Source of the DNA: Mytilus galloprovincialis
Taxonomy: Eukaryota > Mollusca > Bivalvia > Mytilida > Mytilidae
NCBI RefSeq assembly: GCF_965363235.1
Contig: NC_134839.1
Location: 60,417,560-60,481,559 of the forward strand
Length of the DNA: 64,000 nucleotides
Direction: 5' to 3'
Part shown: one piece after another, positions 1-12,327 of the stretch
How the letters are laid out: the number at the start of each line of letters is the position of its first letter
Position numbering within the stretch: position 1 is the stretch's first letter
Made by a program: the position numbers and the translations under genes
Notes under the pieces: generated by a model
Seen by the model: the letters and a program-made list of their open reading frames with translations, nothing else
Told to the model about the DNA's origin: nothing
Databases searched by the model: none

Positions 1-1610
1 ACCCCTAAAATCAAAATAGTCCTTTTTTTAAGAAAGAGTTCATAAATGTTTCAATAAAGGAGTACATCCAGTAAGACCCCTTTTTGGCCCCAAATTATAG
101 CAGTTTTACAAAATTATTAAAATGTTTACATTGTTAGTTATTTATTGGAAAGTAGAATGCTTCTGCTACATAAATATGGGCTCTTTTTGACAATAGAATG
201 CACATATATTGAGTACTAGCATCATTAAGTTATGCTAAATAACTGAAATCTTCACAATTTTAGCATTTTAGTTAAATTTTAGACGGTTTCTGTCTTAAAC
301 GAAAGTGGCCGCATTTGCGTTCATTCTTACTATTGAAATATAAGTTGTATTTGATGATAATGCATAATATAAAGGTTGAGGATGAACATGAATGCGGCCA
401 ATTTCATTTTTGACAAAAAACATCTGAAAAGTTACGTTGTTTGGCATATTTGATAGATTTTTCATAATAAAGCTTGAATCGGAGCATTTTTAATGACTTA
501 GTTAATCAGTTAAAATCTTTCACATAAACTAAATCATGAAATCAACCGAAATAGACACTTAAGTGTTTAAAAAGTGTCCAAAATCTCTCATCAGATGAAC
601 CTGAAATTTGAGGCCAAAATTGGCCCTTACCAGACCTACTCCTTTGATCTTATTTGTCCCACTAGTAATACTTAAACAAGACCATGTATGTAAACTGAAA
701 AAATCTTTATGAGATACAGCAGGTGTGATTTTGTGACATTGCATTTATTGTCTAGACAACAACAACAACAACAACAACAACAACATTTTTTATTTGTCAA
801 TCAAGACGCCCCGAGGAGCAGTACAATTACAGTTTAAATTAAAGTGTAATAGTAATTGTGGTGATTTTTTTACATTGAACTATTTGAAATCTAGAAGAAA
901 TGCAATATGGCCATTTATGGAGAAAACTCCAATGACCTCCATGGTGGTCCGTCAAACATCATTTGGACACCAAGACATAACGGCACCCAGTTACAAAGAC
1001 AATTCAACCAATTTCTGACATTTCAGCATGCACATAATTACCAAAAAAGTAAGAAATTTTAGTAGTAATATTAATCTTTAAATTAATTAAGCTTCCACTA
1101 AAGCGTCTGATTCAGTCTATCTAAATACTTATTACTTTTTTGTTTCAATGATTTTTTTTGAACTATTAAATTTTATTAAAGGTAAAGTTGAATTTTTTTA
1201 TTAAAATGGAGAAGAAGAAAAATTATTATGACATTTCTTATGCCAAAACTATATGGTCAGACTTACATGATTGATATAAAATTCAATAACTTTTTTATTT
1301 TTCATTTTTGACTAAACTTCTCTTTTCAACAACTACTATATTTTCCTCCAATTACAACAAGAAAAACCTTGGCCAAAAGACTTTTCCAAAGTACCGGTAT
1401 GGCTGAACAGGCATTATGGGAGTATGGCTGAATCGTCTTGCATCAATATTTGTACCCTCATATACAGAAATTGGTTATCATCTATCTAGAATGCATTGTG
1501 ACATCAAAATTCCCTTGTAAAAGCATGATTCATTTATAGGTTTTGTAGTTTGGTGTGATGTCCATTTTCGATGAACTTGTACTCATTTTTTTAAAGGGCC
1601 AGCTTAAGCT
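1..1610. other. AT-rich spacer, no gene seen
   Basis: No ORF here has coding character. The only clear structure is a CAA trinucleotide run of about nine units near 757-785. The rest is AT-rich sequence I could not assign. Confidence 0.6.
757..785. repeat. (CAA)n microsatellite
   Basis: About nine uninterrupted CAA units are read directly from the sequence. Confidence 0.95.
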
Positions 1611-1612
1611 TG

Positions 1613-1735
1613 CCTATGCCAGGGGTGAGATTTTTCTCACTGTGTAGGAGACCCATTGGTGGCCTTCAACTGTTTCTTCTCTTTGGTCAGGTTGTTGTCT
1701 CTTGAACACATTCTCATTTTTTATTTACATAGTAG
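1613..1735 (-). repeat. Dispersed repeat family X (minus copy)
   Basis: The stretch with CCCATTGGTGGCCTTCAACTG, then TTTGGTCAGGTTGTTGTCTC and a following ACACATTCTCATTTT, is the reverse form of a segment that recurs at 13590-13672 (minus) and at 18862-18950, 56193-56240 and 60740-60800 (plus). It has no coding potential. I recall this kind of sequence as common in mussel transcripts and genomes but cannot assign a class. Confidence 0.6.
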
Positions 1736-1766
1736 ATGTACATATTGCTAAGATATGCTTTCATGT

Positions 1767-2416
1767 CGATTCGGCCCCACATCGATCCGGCCCACATCGA
1801 TCCGTCCCAGCGTCGATCCAGCCCAACATCGATCTGTCCCATATTTAAAGTTGATCCGGTCCCAATAAAAAAATATATTTATAAGGAATAAAAATAAAGA
1901 TATATATTAATTGTAATTCACAAATGTTTATGAATTTTATTATAATGTAATCATAATTTTATAATAAAGGTGTACGTAAAAAAAAAATGGCCTTTGACAA
2001 ATATTTTCTTTAGATGAGTATAGTATAAAACAACTAGGTTCAGTAGGTTGATAATGTTTTCGTTACAAGTTTTCATACAGATATATAACAGAATTTAGTA
2101 CAATCAACAGACATCAACATTGTTTCACTTTTTGTTTTAATATAATCAAACTGTAATTTTGTATATAAGTCTTAAATATTTTTTCTTTGTTTTCATAATA
2201 AAACCATAAATATGAAAAAAAGTATATAGTTTTGTTATAAATCTGGGAATATTAATTTGCGTGTTTTCAGGTGTAAAATGGTAAAAACCTTATAATTGAA
2301 AAAAACATATATTATTCGATTATCTAATTTAGTTTATTCATATTTTATTATGGGGCCGGATCAACGTGGGACGGATTGACTTGGGACGGATTGACTTTGG
2401 GGACGGAACAACCGGA
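1767..2416. mobile_element. DNA element with arrays of short subterminal repeats at both ends
   Basis: The left end carries six copies of a CGATCCGGCCC-like 11-12-mer within about 100 bp. The right end (2352-2410) carries four copies of the reverse form (GGGACGGATTGA-like). The two arrays face each other across about 450 bp of AT-rich DNA with no ORF. Paired inverted subterminal arrays suggest a non-autonomous DNA transposon whose transposase binds repeated short sites. The superfamily is not identifiable and no target duplication was found. Confidence 0.55.
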
Positions 2417-3117
2417 TATCGTACATATTCATATATACATTTATATGATGAAAACATGTGATCTGACAATATGGTTAGATAAAATGATAAACTGCAAAAT
2501 GAATGAACGGAGAGGGATCTGCCGCCATAAAAAAGGTGCACATATTCCAAATATGATAATATGATACCCAAGTCTACAAATTCAAAGGGGGTAATCAAAA
2601 CAGACAAGATAAGGGAGCTACAATTTAGGGTTTTTGTTAGGGGGGCCTAGAATGAAAACTGACTTTGATATCCTGCATTTTTTATTTTTTATCCTGCCAA
2701 TTTCCTTTATGTTAGTTTATTCTCATATTATAATGCACAAATTATCATGCTGCTAAGTGTCTCAACCTGACATTTATTTTTACTCAAAACTGGCCCAAGA
2801 CCACAATTAATGATCCCGCTTTTCGTTGTCCACAAATATAGTTCCCTTTAATTACAGTGTATTTTTTCTTTATTTTTTTCTTTCCCTTTCTCATACATTT
2901 CTCAGTTTTTCTGGGGTGGAAATGAGAGAGAGCTGAAATAAACTTTTGGATGTTTTATTTTAACTGATTTTAATATGGAAAGAGTGATTAGGCCAGGTGC
3001 AAAAAGGTGATTATTTACAGTTTTCGGAACATCTCTTAACTTGTCCATAGGGGTATGGATGTGTATTGACTAAATTTGTAAAATACAGCAGAGCAATCTG
3101 TCTGAATGTTGGACATA

Positions 3118-3276
3118 GGCGGATCCAGGGGGGGGGCCCTGGGTGGCCCGGGCCCCCCCTTTCGTGGGAAAAATTTGGTTGATTATATAGGGAATCATTG
3201 AAGCATGACTGGAGCGGGCCCCCCCTTAGGTCAGTCAGCGGGCCCCCCCTTAGGAAAAGTTCTGGATCCGCCACTG
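3118..3276. mobile_element. hAT-type MITE with GGCGGATCCAG terminus
   Basis: The ends are an AGGCGGATCCAG start and a CTGGATCCGCCACTG finish, flanked by TTGGACAT (3110-3117) and TTGGATAT (3277-3284), an 8-bp duplication with one mismatch. Eight-bp duplications and CAGTGGCGGATCC-like ends fit hAT. The interior has G and C runs and shares a segment (AAATTTGGTTGAT then AGGGAATCATTGAAGCATGA) with 25803-25925. Confidence 0.7.
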
Positions 3277-3284
3277 TTGGATAT

Positions 3285-4204
3285 ATTTTTGGACTAGAAC
3301 TGTACTTTACACACACACAAAAATTGACAAAAAGATTAGGTGCAATTTTTTTAATTCAACAAAACGTTATAAAGAACTTATAGAGAATTTAATTGTGGTC
3401 TGTGGCCAACTACTGTCCTTTTTTATTCATCCTAGCTAGCCCCATACAAATCAAATTGTTTGAACCAACGGCAATGCACGTACACATTGTTTTGTATAGA
3501 AATTCGACACTTGGGTCAACATCTTCTGATAATGTCTCCTCCATGCTCCTTGCTTTTGCTATAAGAAGTTTAAAATAACGAAAACCGGTAAAAATAACAA
3601 TCGAAATTCTGTTCGATTGCTTGTGATCAGTGTATTTAAAGTTTGTATTTGCAAAATTCAGTTTTCAATTTTAAATAAGAACATTAATGACTTAGAAAAA
3701 TCTAAGACAATTTCGTACCATATTCATTGCGTACCGGCTCACTTCCAATATTTCCACCTGTGACCTTGCGACCAATGAATCCAACGCTTTTCAACCGATG
3801 AAGACAAAAGATAATATAACATAATTTACTCACGACTAAGTTTGTTTAGATTTTACACATGAAAGTTCATTTTTCAAAATCAACATTAAAATGTTTTCTT
3901 GTGTCGTTTCTCTGTTCGACAGGCCGAAAAGTAATTGGTCCGAAATAATGTAGTGATATAGTCTTGAATAAAATGTTTTTACACCTGAAAACCTTAAAAT
4001 TGCAAACTGATCACAATCCTATCGTTAAAATCAATAAAGATATAAGAAATTTGTCACTTTTTTGACAAAACTTAATTCTTACCTTTCTTTACTTTCTTCT
4101 TGAGTAGAGATTGCAAAACAACTTCCTGTGTCCTCTAGTGGTGCCCGTCGTTCTTCACGATTTAAGAAACTCTGAATATATATATATCCCACTTTGCCCT
4201 CAAA
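3285..4204. other. Spacer upstream of gene 1
   Basis: No gene or clear repeat is seen. The last ~120 bases before the ATG at 4205 could be 5' untranslated sequence or promoter of the NDUFA4-like gene; no core promoter motif is convincing. Confidence 0.4.
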
Positions 4205-4321
4205 ATGGGAGGTGGTGGTCCGAGACATCCACATGTATCTGGAGAAGGAAACTGGGGAAATTACACTAAAGGGACCTTTATACACTCCTTAAGCAAGAGG
4301 AAGGTTCTTCACCATTATTCG
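4205..4321 (+). CDS. Exon 1 of the NDUFA4-like gene
   Basis: ATG at 4205 opens 39 codons ending phase 0 before a GTATGA donor. The product starts MGGGGPRHPHVSGEGN and ends in a basic LSKRK segment. No in-frame upstream ATG is nearer. Assignment to the downstream exons is inferred from phase and spacing; a missed intermediate exon is possible. Confidence 0.5.
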
Positions 4322-7300
4322 GTATGACCTATTATGTCCTATAAATTAAGTTCTGTACTTCTTCTTCTTCTTTATTCTTTCCTCCACTATCTGGAGTACC
4401 ACTACTTTTGTAGTGTAGCACGGATTAGCAACTGATTTACTGTAAGCAACTGTGTGCATGTGCAGGAATATTATACAGTGTATATGATCGGTGCATATAA
4501 TACCAGTATTATTTCGCCTAAATATATTGTTCTAGATACTGGTGTATTGGATGTCAACACAGCCTGGCGTACCCACCACCAATTTACAACGCAATGGCAG
4601 TTGGTCTTATCCAAATTGAGCTAAGGCTGCGATCCCAGCTTTTACTTTGTACTTACACTACAGACATACAGCTTTATTTATAGTCTACAAAAAAGACAAT
4701 TGCAAACATAAATGCTTAAAAACAAATAAAAAAATAACTGAAAACAATAAACACTATACATACTACACAGGATGTTACAATTTGCTGAGTTTACTATCCA
4801 TACGAACCCTATTCTCAGATCCGGACATCTTGGCATTTAAATTTTTCAAGGGGTGATGCAGATAGGATTCCTCTAGATTTTTCATCTATTTGAAGGTGAT
4901 AACTGATTATTTATATTGTTGATTATTTTCACATGCCAAGGTAGGAAGTACCATACGTTTTTGATAGTGTACATAATATAGACTGACAAATGTTGATTCA
5001 AATCAGCAAAGTAGGTGCAATGGAATATGAGGCAGCATACATGTGATTCTTCTGGCAGGATGTTAAAATCTTCCGCTTTTCAGACCCTCTTCGTCCCTCC
5101 CGTTAAAATTTGAAATCTTCCGCTTTTTAAAAATGTCAATCTCGAAAAAATTTCAGTAGACATTTCTGTTTACAAAATAGATACGGACAGGGAAAAAGTC
5201 TGAGAAACTTTAAATTGATATGGGAAAAGTCCGAGAAAAACGGAAATTTCCTGTAATGGAATTTGTGTCAAAAAGGTAAATAGGAAAATAGCCTCGAGTA
5301 ATGAATGAAGGTGTTAAGGATTAGACTGTATATACAACAATAAAAGATGATTGGCATTTACCTAGTAATCAGCTAGCTAGTTAAATATACATGTCTGGAT
5401 GATTAAAAGTGATACTGACAATGGAACAGTTGTATAAACATCGACTTTAATAAATTTTGATGCTGTTGAAAACATGGAACAGACTTAGTTTATACTGAAC
5501 CTCAAAGACAATAAAATCAACTCGAATATGATATTTATGGCTTGTCTTCTATCTAGGCCAATGGAATACCTATATAAGTGTGTTTGTCTTTTAATTTGAC
5601 AAAATACAAACTGTATCATGTTATCACCAAATACATGTAAATGACATGTACCCCAGCATAATCTTAAAGAAGACACAGTATCTAGCCAAATTTAAAAATG
5701 GTGAAAGTCGCCAGTGCCAAGAGTCAAGACCATGCTTAATACACTTCATGCAAAGCTGACTATGGGGCCCTGATTACTTGACCAAAAATATGGAGACAGC
5801 TACCCACCAGAAAGCCCACAACTCTATCAATTCAACACCTTCTGTTACAAACATGTTCAGTAGTGGTACTAAAGTTGACAATGTGGCAAAAGCAGAGGTA
5901 CTTTTTGCCAACTATGTATGATGTCTGATCACTTTATCTTTTAACTATATATGATGAATAAATATTTAACCCCCCCCCCCCTTTATCTTTTATTGTATTT
6001 TTTTAACAAAAAAGGAAGATATGCAGGTTAAACACACACTAAAAAATCCTGTGTATGTCGATAAAAAGGTCTTAAAAAATCTCCAGTTATGAGGCCCAAA
6101 CCTCATCTGAAAATTTCCAAATCTCCAGTTGTGGCTTGACAACTCTGTCACATGTATGAGGCAGGCATTACCTGGCTGTGAAAGGGTATTTTTTGTATTA
6201 AACTTCAAAATCTGTTAAAAAAAGAAACAGAAACACCGTAACGTAACGTCATTTCCGATTTTGGTTGTGTTGTCAGGGATTTTACTTGTGACGTAATTTA
6301 AGTTATGACATCATGTTCAATGTAAACAAAGAAACCTGATCATCAGGTAATGTTTATTCACATCAAAGACGAAGAATTATTAAAAATGAAATTGGTATTG
6401 TGTTCTTTGAGTTCCTATATATTACTGGACTACTCATGACAACGAGACCAGGAGAAGGAAGTAGATTTCTGCATTGTGCGCAACTGCAGGAATTAAAAAA
6501 AAATGACATAGAAAAGTTAGCGATTTTGAGTTCATTAGTACAATTTCAGGAAATTTTCCAGATTTTTATAAAAAAAAAAATTTTTGATTGATTTTTCAAC
6601 TGTAATAGGGGACTTCGTCCCCTCATTATAGACAATAGTTACAATTATTGCTGCTTAACTGTAGTTAGATGTGTCATGTATGTAAAAATAACCAAGGTTG
6701 CTGAATTGTGATATTTCAGGGTTTGTGAAGTTAGGTTAATAGTAATAACGTACTTCCATGGCAGACAAATAGCAATATAAAATTGAAAGCAACATGTTTG
6801 ATAATTTCTTGTGTCCGAAGCGCTTTTCTGGATTTACCTTCATCAGGAACACTCAAAGATGTATATTAATATGTGGTATGCCAAACATCTAAAAACTTGC
6901 GAATACTGGTTAAAAACATAAAAAAAAAAATAATTTCATATTACCGGAAAACTCTCAACTTAATGACTTATTTGGTTGATAGAGCTCATATTGATTTTAA
7001 AGAATACTATTTGAGACAAATGACACCTCTTTATCATAATATTGGGAACAATCTGCTTAATCCAACATATTTTTCTGGTCCCCCAGTGTGTCAGATTACA
7101 CAGGTTACACTGTAGTAGATTGATTTTTTTTATTGGTTTTTTTCTACTGAAAATAAAGGACTTAGTCCACATATTTAAAATATTTGTACAGTATGTCTAA
7201 TATGTCCAACACGCATTTGATAGCAGATACTTCTCATTAAGATATGTTTACTTTGATATAATTTTTTTTTTCAAGTGAGTGCAATCTGTTTTTTTTTGTA

Positions 7301-10300
7301 TTTTTTCAGTTGAAACCTTTGTATGCAAGTTATGCCTTTGCAGCTTTTCTTGGAACATATTTTACATTGAGGAGTTGTATAATGAACCCAGAAACAAAGT
7401 AAGTATTAACCATACGGAACACAAAAATCAAGATACAATGTATAAGTATTTAAAGTAATTATATTAAATTAAAAAAAAAATAGACCACTGTTTTACCATG
7501 TTTTTAAGTAATAATTTAAAACACAGAAGGAAATGTTTTAAAGAATTGCTTTGTATCAAGAGACTGGAAAAAAGATCTTATGAAATAATACAGCAGGAAA
7601 TTGACTCTGCATGTATTGGATTGTAAATTGGCTTAAAACTGAATATGTATTTGGTTACTCTTAAAAAATTCCTTGTTTGGTGTTGCTTAGGCCACGCTTA
7701 AAAATATTTTGATTTGCCCAAATCCTACCTAAAGGTAGAGACAATGGGTAGGTAGGTATGTAGGTATTTTCTTTTTATTTTGACAAAGAGAAATTGAAGT
7801 GTCAGATGTTTTTTAGTCGGAGTGAGTGATGCTGATCGGATTAAAAAAAATTCAAATCACTGCAATAAACTGAGATTTTCAGTAGGCAGCTATTTATTTT
7901 CTGGGTAGGTAGGGTTAGGTTGGGGCAAACATACTTACTCTTTTTTATGGCCCTACTCATGCCTTGTAGTGTTGGGTTGGTAGGTATTATTTGTAAATAG
8001 TTACAGGATAATTGCTGTCTCATTCTCCGTCTAGTGGACTTATAACATTCTTTTAAAGAATCCAGTCCTTAGCAAGGAAGAAGAAGAAGAAGGTAAGGAC
8101 ACCCCTGAAACATAAGTTACATGTTATAAAAATCAACTTATCCCATGAACTTGTGGCATCTTAAATATTATGTTCCCTTTTATAATCTTTTGAGTGGACT
8201 ACCAACAGATACATAAAAGAACATATAATAAATACAAACCAGTACAAGAAAATCAATTATCTCTTATGAAAGATTCATAATCATATGACAGATAATAAGT
8301 ACAAACAATGAAATGAGTTTAAATATCCTAAAATAAAACTAACAGTTACTGTATCAAAGAATACTAACAGTTACTGCTTATATGAAACCATACTGTCCTA
8401 CACTCATATATAGATATAGTCCGAGATTACTCTGACGTCCAACGGCTGTTTTGCCAGACAAGCTGGGGCCGTGGGACATCAGAGCTCGTCCCATATTAAA
8501 AAGTGGATATTTGCCCACCTAAAATAGATGCACTGCTTCGTCGCTTCTGGTGCCGATTGAAGGCCTTGGAATTATATAAATCGGGCATCAATCTGTTCAT
8601 TCTTCATTTATCTCTTCATTTATGTAAGTTTCACCTACCTGCCAACCTTTATTTTTCCATATTTTAACAGTTTTCACAGAGACCCATCGATTTCTGCATT
8701 TTGACTTTCACTTTCAAATGGACGTCAAGTAATACGAGAGAGTTCGTGGCCTTGAGACTCAAATATGCAAATATTTATATTGTTTCACCTCCTTTATAGG
8801 AGATCGATGTTTAACATTTAGAAGCCAACCACGACTTTTCACCTCCTTTACAGGAGATCGGTATTGAGCATTTAGCTCCGACCACGATAACATTCGGAAG
8901 TTCTCAGACATTTAGATAACTTGCATCGTAAGTGAACGAGGTGTTACATTATGGCCATTTGCACTGTTTTCTCGTGGTCACGTGATAATCTTTGAAAATG
9001 AAAGTCAAAATGCAGAAATCGATGGGTCTCTGTGAAAACTGTTAAAATATGGAAAAATAAAGGTTGGCAGGTAGGTGAAACTTACATAAATCAAGAGATA
9101 AATGAAAAATGAACAGATTGATGCCCGATTTATATAATTCCAAGGCCCTCAATCGGCACCAGAAGCGACGAAGCAGCGCATCTATTTTAGGTGGGCAAAT
9201 ATCCACTTTTTATTATGGGACGAGCTCTGACGTCCCACGGCCCCAGCTTGTCTGGCAAAACAGCCGTTGGACGTCAGAGTAATCTCGGACTAATATAGAT
9301 ATACATTTTTTGTAAGAAGATGTGGTATGAGTGCCAATGAGACAAATCTACATCCAAGTTACAATTTATAAAATTAAACCATTATAGGTCTAGGTACGGC
9401 CTTGTCTATTTTGTCAGACTTTTTTATGGAAATATTTATGGTTCATGAACACCATCACAAACAATAATTGCTATTATGATAGCTATAGGTTATTTGTAGA
9501 AACGTGGTCGGTAATTCATTGTTTAATTGACACTAAAAAAGAGGACCGATACACATAACAGAGGATCAAGTTAATTTTGTAGTACGTTTGTCTTTTGTTT
9601 AAGTGTTAATGAAAGTAATAACAAAAACGACGCATCCCACCTAAAATCTAAACTTTTCAATAGACGTTTAAGATTCATCCGAGTACTCTGGTACTTGCGA
9701 GTATCATGACCGAGTATCCAAGTATTAATCTTCAGATATTTTGACATCCCTACAAATTTTATTTAAGCCTGTATGCAGACTTTGGCAAAACCAGGAAATC
9801 AGATATCCACTAAAATGCATATTTCCTCAACCCATGAAAATACATGAATCTACAGTAGTAATATCAGTGGCTCTTCTCCATAGATTTCATACAGAAAAAT
9901 CATAAACACTCAAAATGTAATCACTATTAATTATTGTAATATGGGGGAGGGGAGATAACTTATGATTGACCTATCTGCACTAACTTCTTGAAAATTCTTT
10001 TACACAGCTTCTCACCTGCAGGAGAAAAGGTTTCATCAAATAATCAATGGGGATTCAAACAGTTTCTTGTAAGTACATGTATATTGATTATTCAAATAGG
10101 ATTCAAGAAAAGTATAGTGTGTGGAAAAGGATAAATATGCACGTTTTTTAAATGACTTTTCCCATATTGTTTCTTTCTCAGTTTCTTTTGTATTTGAATG
10201 GAAATTAGTTCTAATAATTCCTTAATCAGTTTTGAAAGGTTATATTGCTAATTATTGAAATCTTTCTTAAGAAGAAATCTTTTTCAATTACATGTAATGC

Positions 10301-12309
10301 ATTATGATTAGGGACGTTGTCGTTAACAAGTATTTGGTTATTTTTGGAAGAGTCAAAAACTACACTAGGACTCTTGTCTTTAACGAAAACTACAAAAGTT
10401 CTAGGATCTTTTGATATTGATCTAAAAATTGGTGCATTCATTCAACTTTATATAAGGTATTTAAAAAATAGTTGGACAAACAGACAACTCCCTTAATTAC
10501 AAATTACAAAGGTGGTGATACAAGTCAAATTCCTTGTTTTAAATTTATCAATAAAACAAATATATATGATCCAATAGACTATTTTCATATCACAGACTTT
10601 TGACTGTGGTTTATATTATTTTTCGACAGGTTACCTACAACATCCTGGTACTCTGTCAATTAAGAGCAGTCATAATAAGTAAAATCAAACATTTTATCCG
10701 TGTAATTTGAGGAGAAATCTTACTATTTTCCAATGAGTTTGTCATGTAAAGAAAATATGAAGCAGTATATTTTCCCCCAAGAAAGCTTGATTTTACTTCT
10801 TTACTTTGCTCTAACTTAACTTGGTACCAGTTGGTCCTAGGTAACCTGTCGAAAAAAATCTAAACTTCGGAGTCTAAAGTCAGTAAAATGAAAATAGTCT
10901 ATTAACCAAGATTATAAAGAACAGAAATGACTGACCCCAGGTTTTGTCCAGCTATACTAGAACACACCCGTGATTTCGCGGGTCCGTGACTGAATTAAAG
11001 TATATAACTATGTGTAAGCCTTATTTTAGTATCTTATTATAAGTCATACCGTTTATAAGATTCACAATTTTCACAACGTCGACCTGGAACTTATCAATTG
11101 TTGGTTATAATATGAGGCAGGCATTACCTGTAAATGGGGACGAAGTCTGTATGAATTATTTTTTTGTAACTTAATTATTTGTCAAAAAAAAAAGAAATGG
11201 AAATACCGTAACGTTTCCGAGTTTGGTTCTGTTGTTAGGGATTTTAGTTGTGACGTTATTTAAATTATGACGTCATATGCAATGTAAACAAAGAAACGCT
11301 ATCATTAGGTAACGTTTTTTCATATCAAGGAATTATTAAAAATGAAATTGGTATTGCGCGTTTCTTCCTATTTTATACTAGACTGATAAATATATATTTT
11401 ACTCAAAGTTTCATACAAACGAGACCGGAAAAAGGAAGTATATTGTACATTTCTGCGCAGATCCGGGATTTCAAAACATGACATATAAAAAATTGAACGA
11501 TTTTGAGTTCATTAGTACAATGAAAAATTCGGGAAATTTTCCCGAATTTTTTTTTTTATTGAATTTTCTACTGGACTTCGTCCCCATATTAATTATTTGG
11601 AAAACAAAAGGTCCTGGAATGGAGTATATTTTAATCAACAGCATTGTCCTACATAAGTTATAAATAAAGTTGAATTCTTTGATTCGCTGTTTTACGTCAT
11701 GCCCGCTAAAAAATTGAAAACTGTACCTACATTTATACACCTTATTTTAAGTCCAGATTTTTAGTAATCTTATTGTTATCTTAGAAAGTCTTACTGATTA
11801 AAATACTACAATAGGGAACAATTTGACAATGATTGAATTAAGTAGTGTCAACCCTGTGGTTATGACCCGTGTATATAGCAAAATCCTAAATACACCGTTT
11901 GGTGGTGCGCCTGTCAGATGTGGAACATAAGATAAGGTAATAGGTATCAGGTGAATATACTATTGGTATCGATATCAGATTCGATCCAGAACTCGTTAAT
12001 TATTGGCAATATTAATTATGTGGACAACAAAAGGGTCTGGAGTGGTGTTATTTCTAATCAACACCATTGTCCTATATGAGCTATATTTAAAGTTGAATTC
12101 TTTGATTTGTCGTTTTTACCCCATGACAGCTGACAAATTGGACCTCGTTATTTTAGTATTATAGATGTATCGTAAGCGAAGTATCAGCAAAAACTGATTG
12201 GTATAGAATCTTAATTTTATACATACCTTTGTTTTATTTTTAACAGTACTTGAAAAGTGGAAGAGACTACAGCAAAGGAGAGGGCAAACCACCAATTGAG
12301 GATGTGTAA
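4205..12309 (+). CDS. NDUFA4/MLRQ-like mitochondrial membrane protein (4 exons)
   Basis: Exons 4205-4321, 7310-7398, 10008-10068 and 12247-12309 join with matching phases (0, 2, 0) and AG/GT borders into a ~109-residue protein ending at TAA. The C-terminal ~70 residues fit the NDUFA4 plan: a PLY followed by one hydrophobic helix (about residues 42-60), a LR, an NPE at the end of the span, an N-Q-W/F stretch, and RDYSK before a short acidic tail. Known NDUFA4 proteins are ~80-90 residues, associate with cytochrome c oxidase (earlier assigned to complex I) and sit in the inner mitochondrial membrane. The first exon gives a Gly/His-rich leader (MGGGGPRHPH) longer than usual for the family; its membership rests on phase match only. 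All three introns hold repeats. AATAAA at 12322 and 12402 are plausible poly(A) signals. It could instead be a divergent short membrane protein of another respiratory subunit family. Confidence 0.6.
6155..6620 (+). repeat. Dispersed repeat Z, copy 1 (intron 1 of gene 1)
   Basis: From ATGAGGCAGGCATTACCTG to the GGGACTTCGTCCCC hairpin this segment is clearly homologous to 11110-11590, with shared blocks such as CCGTAACG, TCAATGTAAACAAAGAAAC and GATTTTGAGTTCATTAGTAC. No ORF of note; class unknown. Confidence 0.75.
7310..7398 (+). CDS. Exon 2 of the NDUFA4-like gene (membrane span)
   Basis: A T-rich tract and TTTTTTCAG precede it and GTAAGT follows. It is 89 nt, phase 0 in and phase 2 out. It encodes LKPLYASYAF, a hydrophobic helix, then LRSC and NPET. 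This exon carries the strongest family signal. Confidence 0.75.
7689..7967. mobile_element. Imperfect inverted-repeat element, TAGGSCC ends
   Basis: The left end (TAGGCCACGC, then TTTGCCCAAATCCTACC) and the reverse of the right end (TAGGGCCATA, then TTTGCCCCAACCTAACC) form ~45-bp imperfect terminal inverted repeats around ~190 bp without coding. This looks like a MITE. GGCC ends recall PIF/Harbinger but no matching 3-bp duplication is visible. Confidence 0.5.
8417..9292. mobile_element. Foldback (Mutator-like) element with ~300-bp inverted arms
   Basis: Arms 8417-8716 and 8994-9292 are near-perfect inverted copies, beginning TAGTCCGAGATTACTCTGACG. The element is bounded on both sides by the identical 9-mer ATATAGATA (8408-8416 and 9293-9301). 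A 9-bp duplication with very long arms is typical of Mutator-like elements. The ~275-bp centre has no ORF and contains a 54-bp tandem duplication (8783-8889). It lies in intron 2 of gene 1. Confidence 0.85.
8783..8889. repeat. 54-bp tandem duplication inside the foldback element
   Basis: TTCACCTCCTTTATAGGAGA at 8783 recurs at 8837 with one change, followed by similar ATTTAG and ACCACGA blocks. Two diverged copies. Confidence 0.75.
9312..9415 (+). repeat. Dispersed repeat family Y
   Basis: GAAGATGTGGTATGAGTGCC followed by AATGAGAC and a TATAGGTC block recurs at 34108-34240, 52041-52130 and 54341-54440. It is non-coding, and of a kind I associate with mussel genomes. Confidence 0.6.
10008..10068 (+). 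CDS. Exon 3 of the NDUFA4-like gene
   Basis: 61 nt between a TTTACACAG acceptor and a GTAAGT donor. The split codon AA+C gives Asn. It encodes FSPAGEKVSS then NNQWGFKQFL, matching the N-D/E-Q-Y-K-F region of NDUFA4 proteins in position. Confidence 0.7.
11110..11590 (+). repeat. Dispersed repeat Z, copy 2 (intron 3 of gene 1)
   Basis: Second copy of the 6155-6620 segment in the same orientation, about 5 kb away, diverged by substitutions and small indels. Short ORFs inside it are not conserved between the copies. Confidence 0.75.
12247..12309 (+). CDS. Exon 4 of the NDUFA4-like gene (C-terminus)
   Basis: Follows TTTTTAACAG. It encodes YLKSGRDYSKGEGKPPIEDV and a TAA stop. RDYSK recurs in insect NDUFA4-like proteins as I remember them. 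AATAAA occurs 13 bases after the stop and again at 12402. Confidence 0.75.
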   Translation, partial: YLKSGRDYSKGEGKPPIEDV

Positions 12310-12321
12310 ACATGATTCATC

Positions 12322-12327
12322 AATAAA
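12322..12327 (+). promoter_or_regulatory. Candidate poly(A) signal of gene 1
   Basis: AATAAA lies 13 bases after the TAA stop; a second AATAAA is at 12402. The second position is the more usual distance from the stop. Confidence 0.45.
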
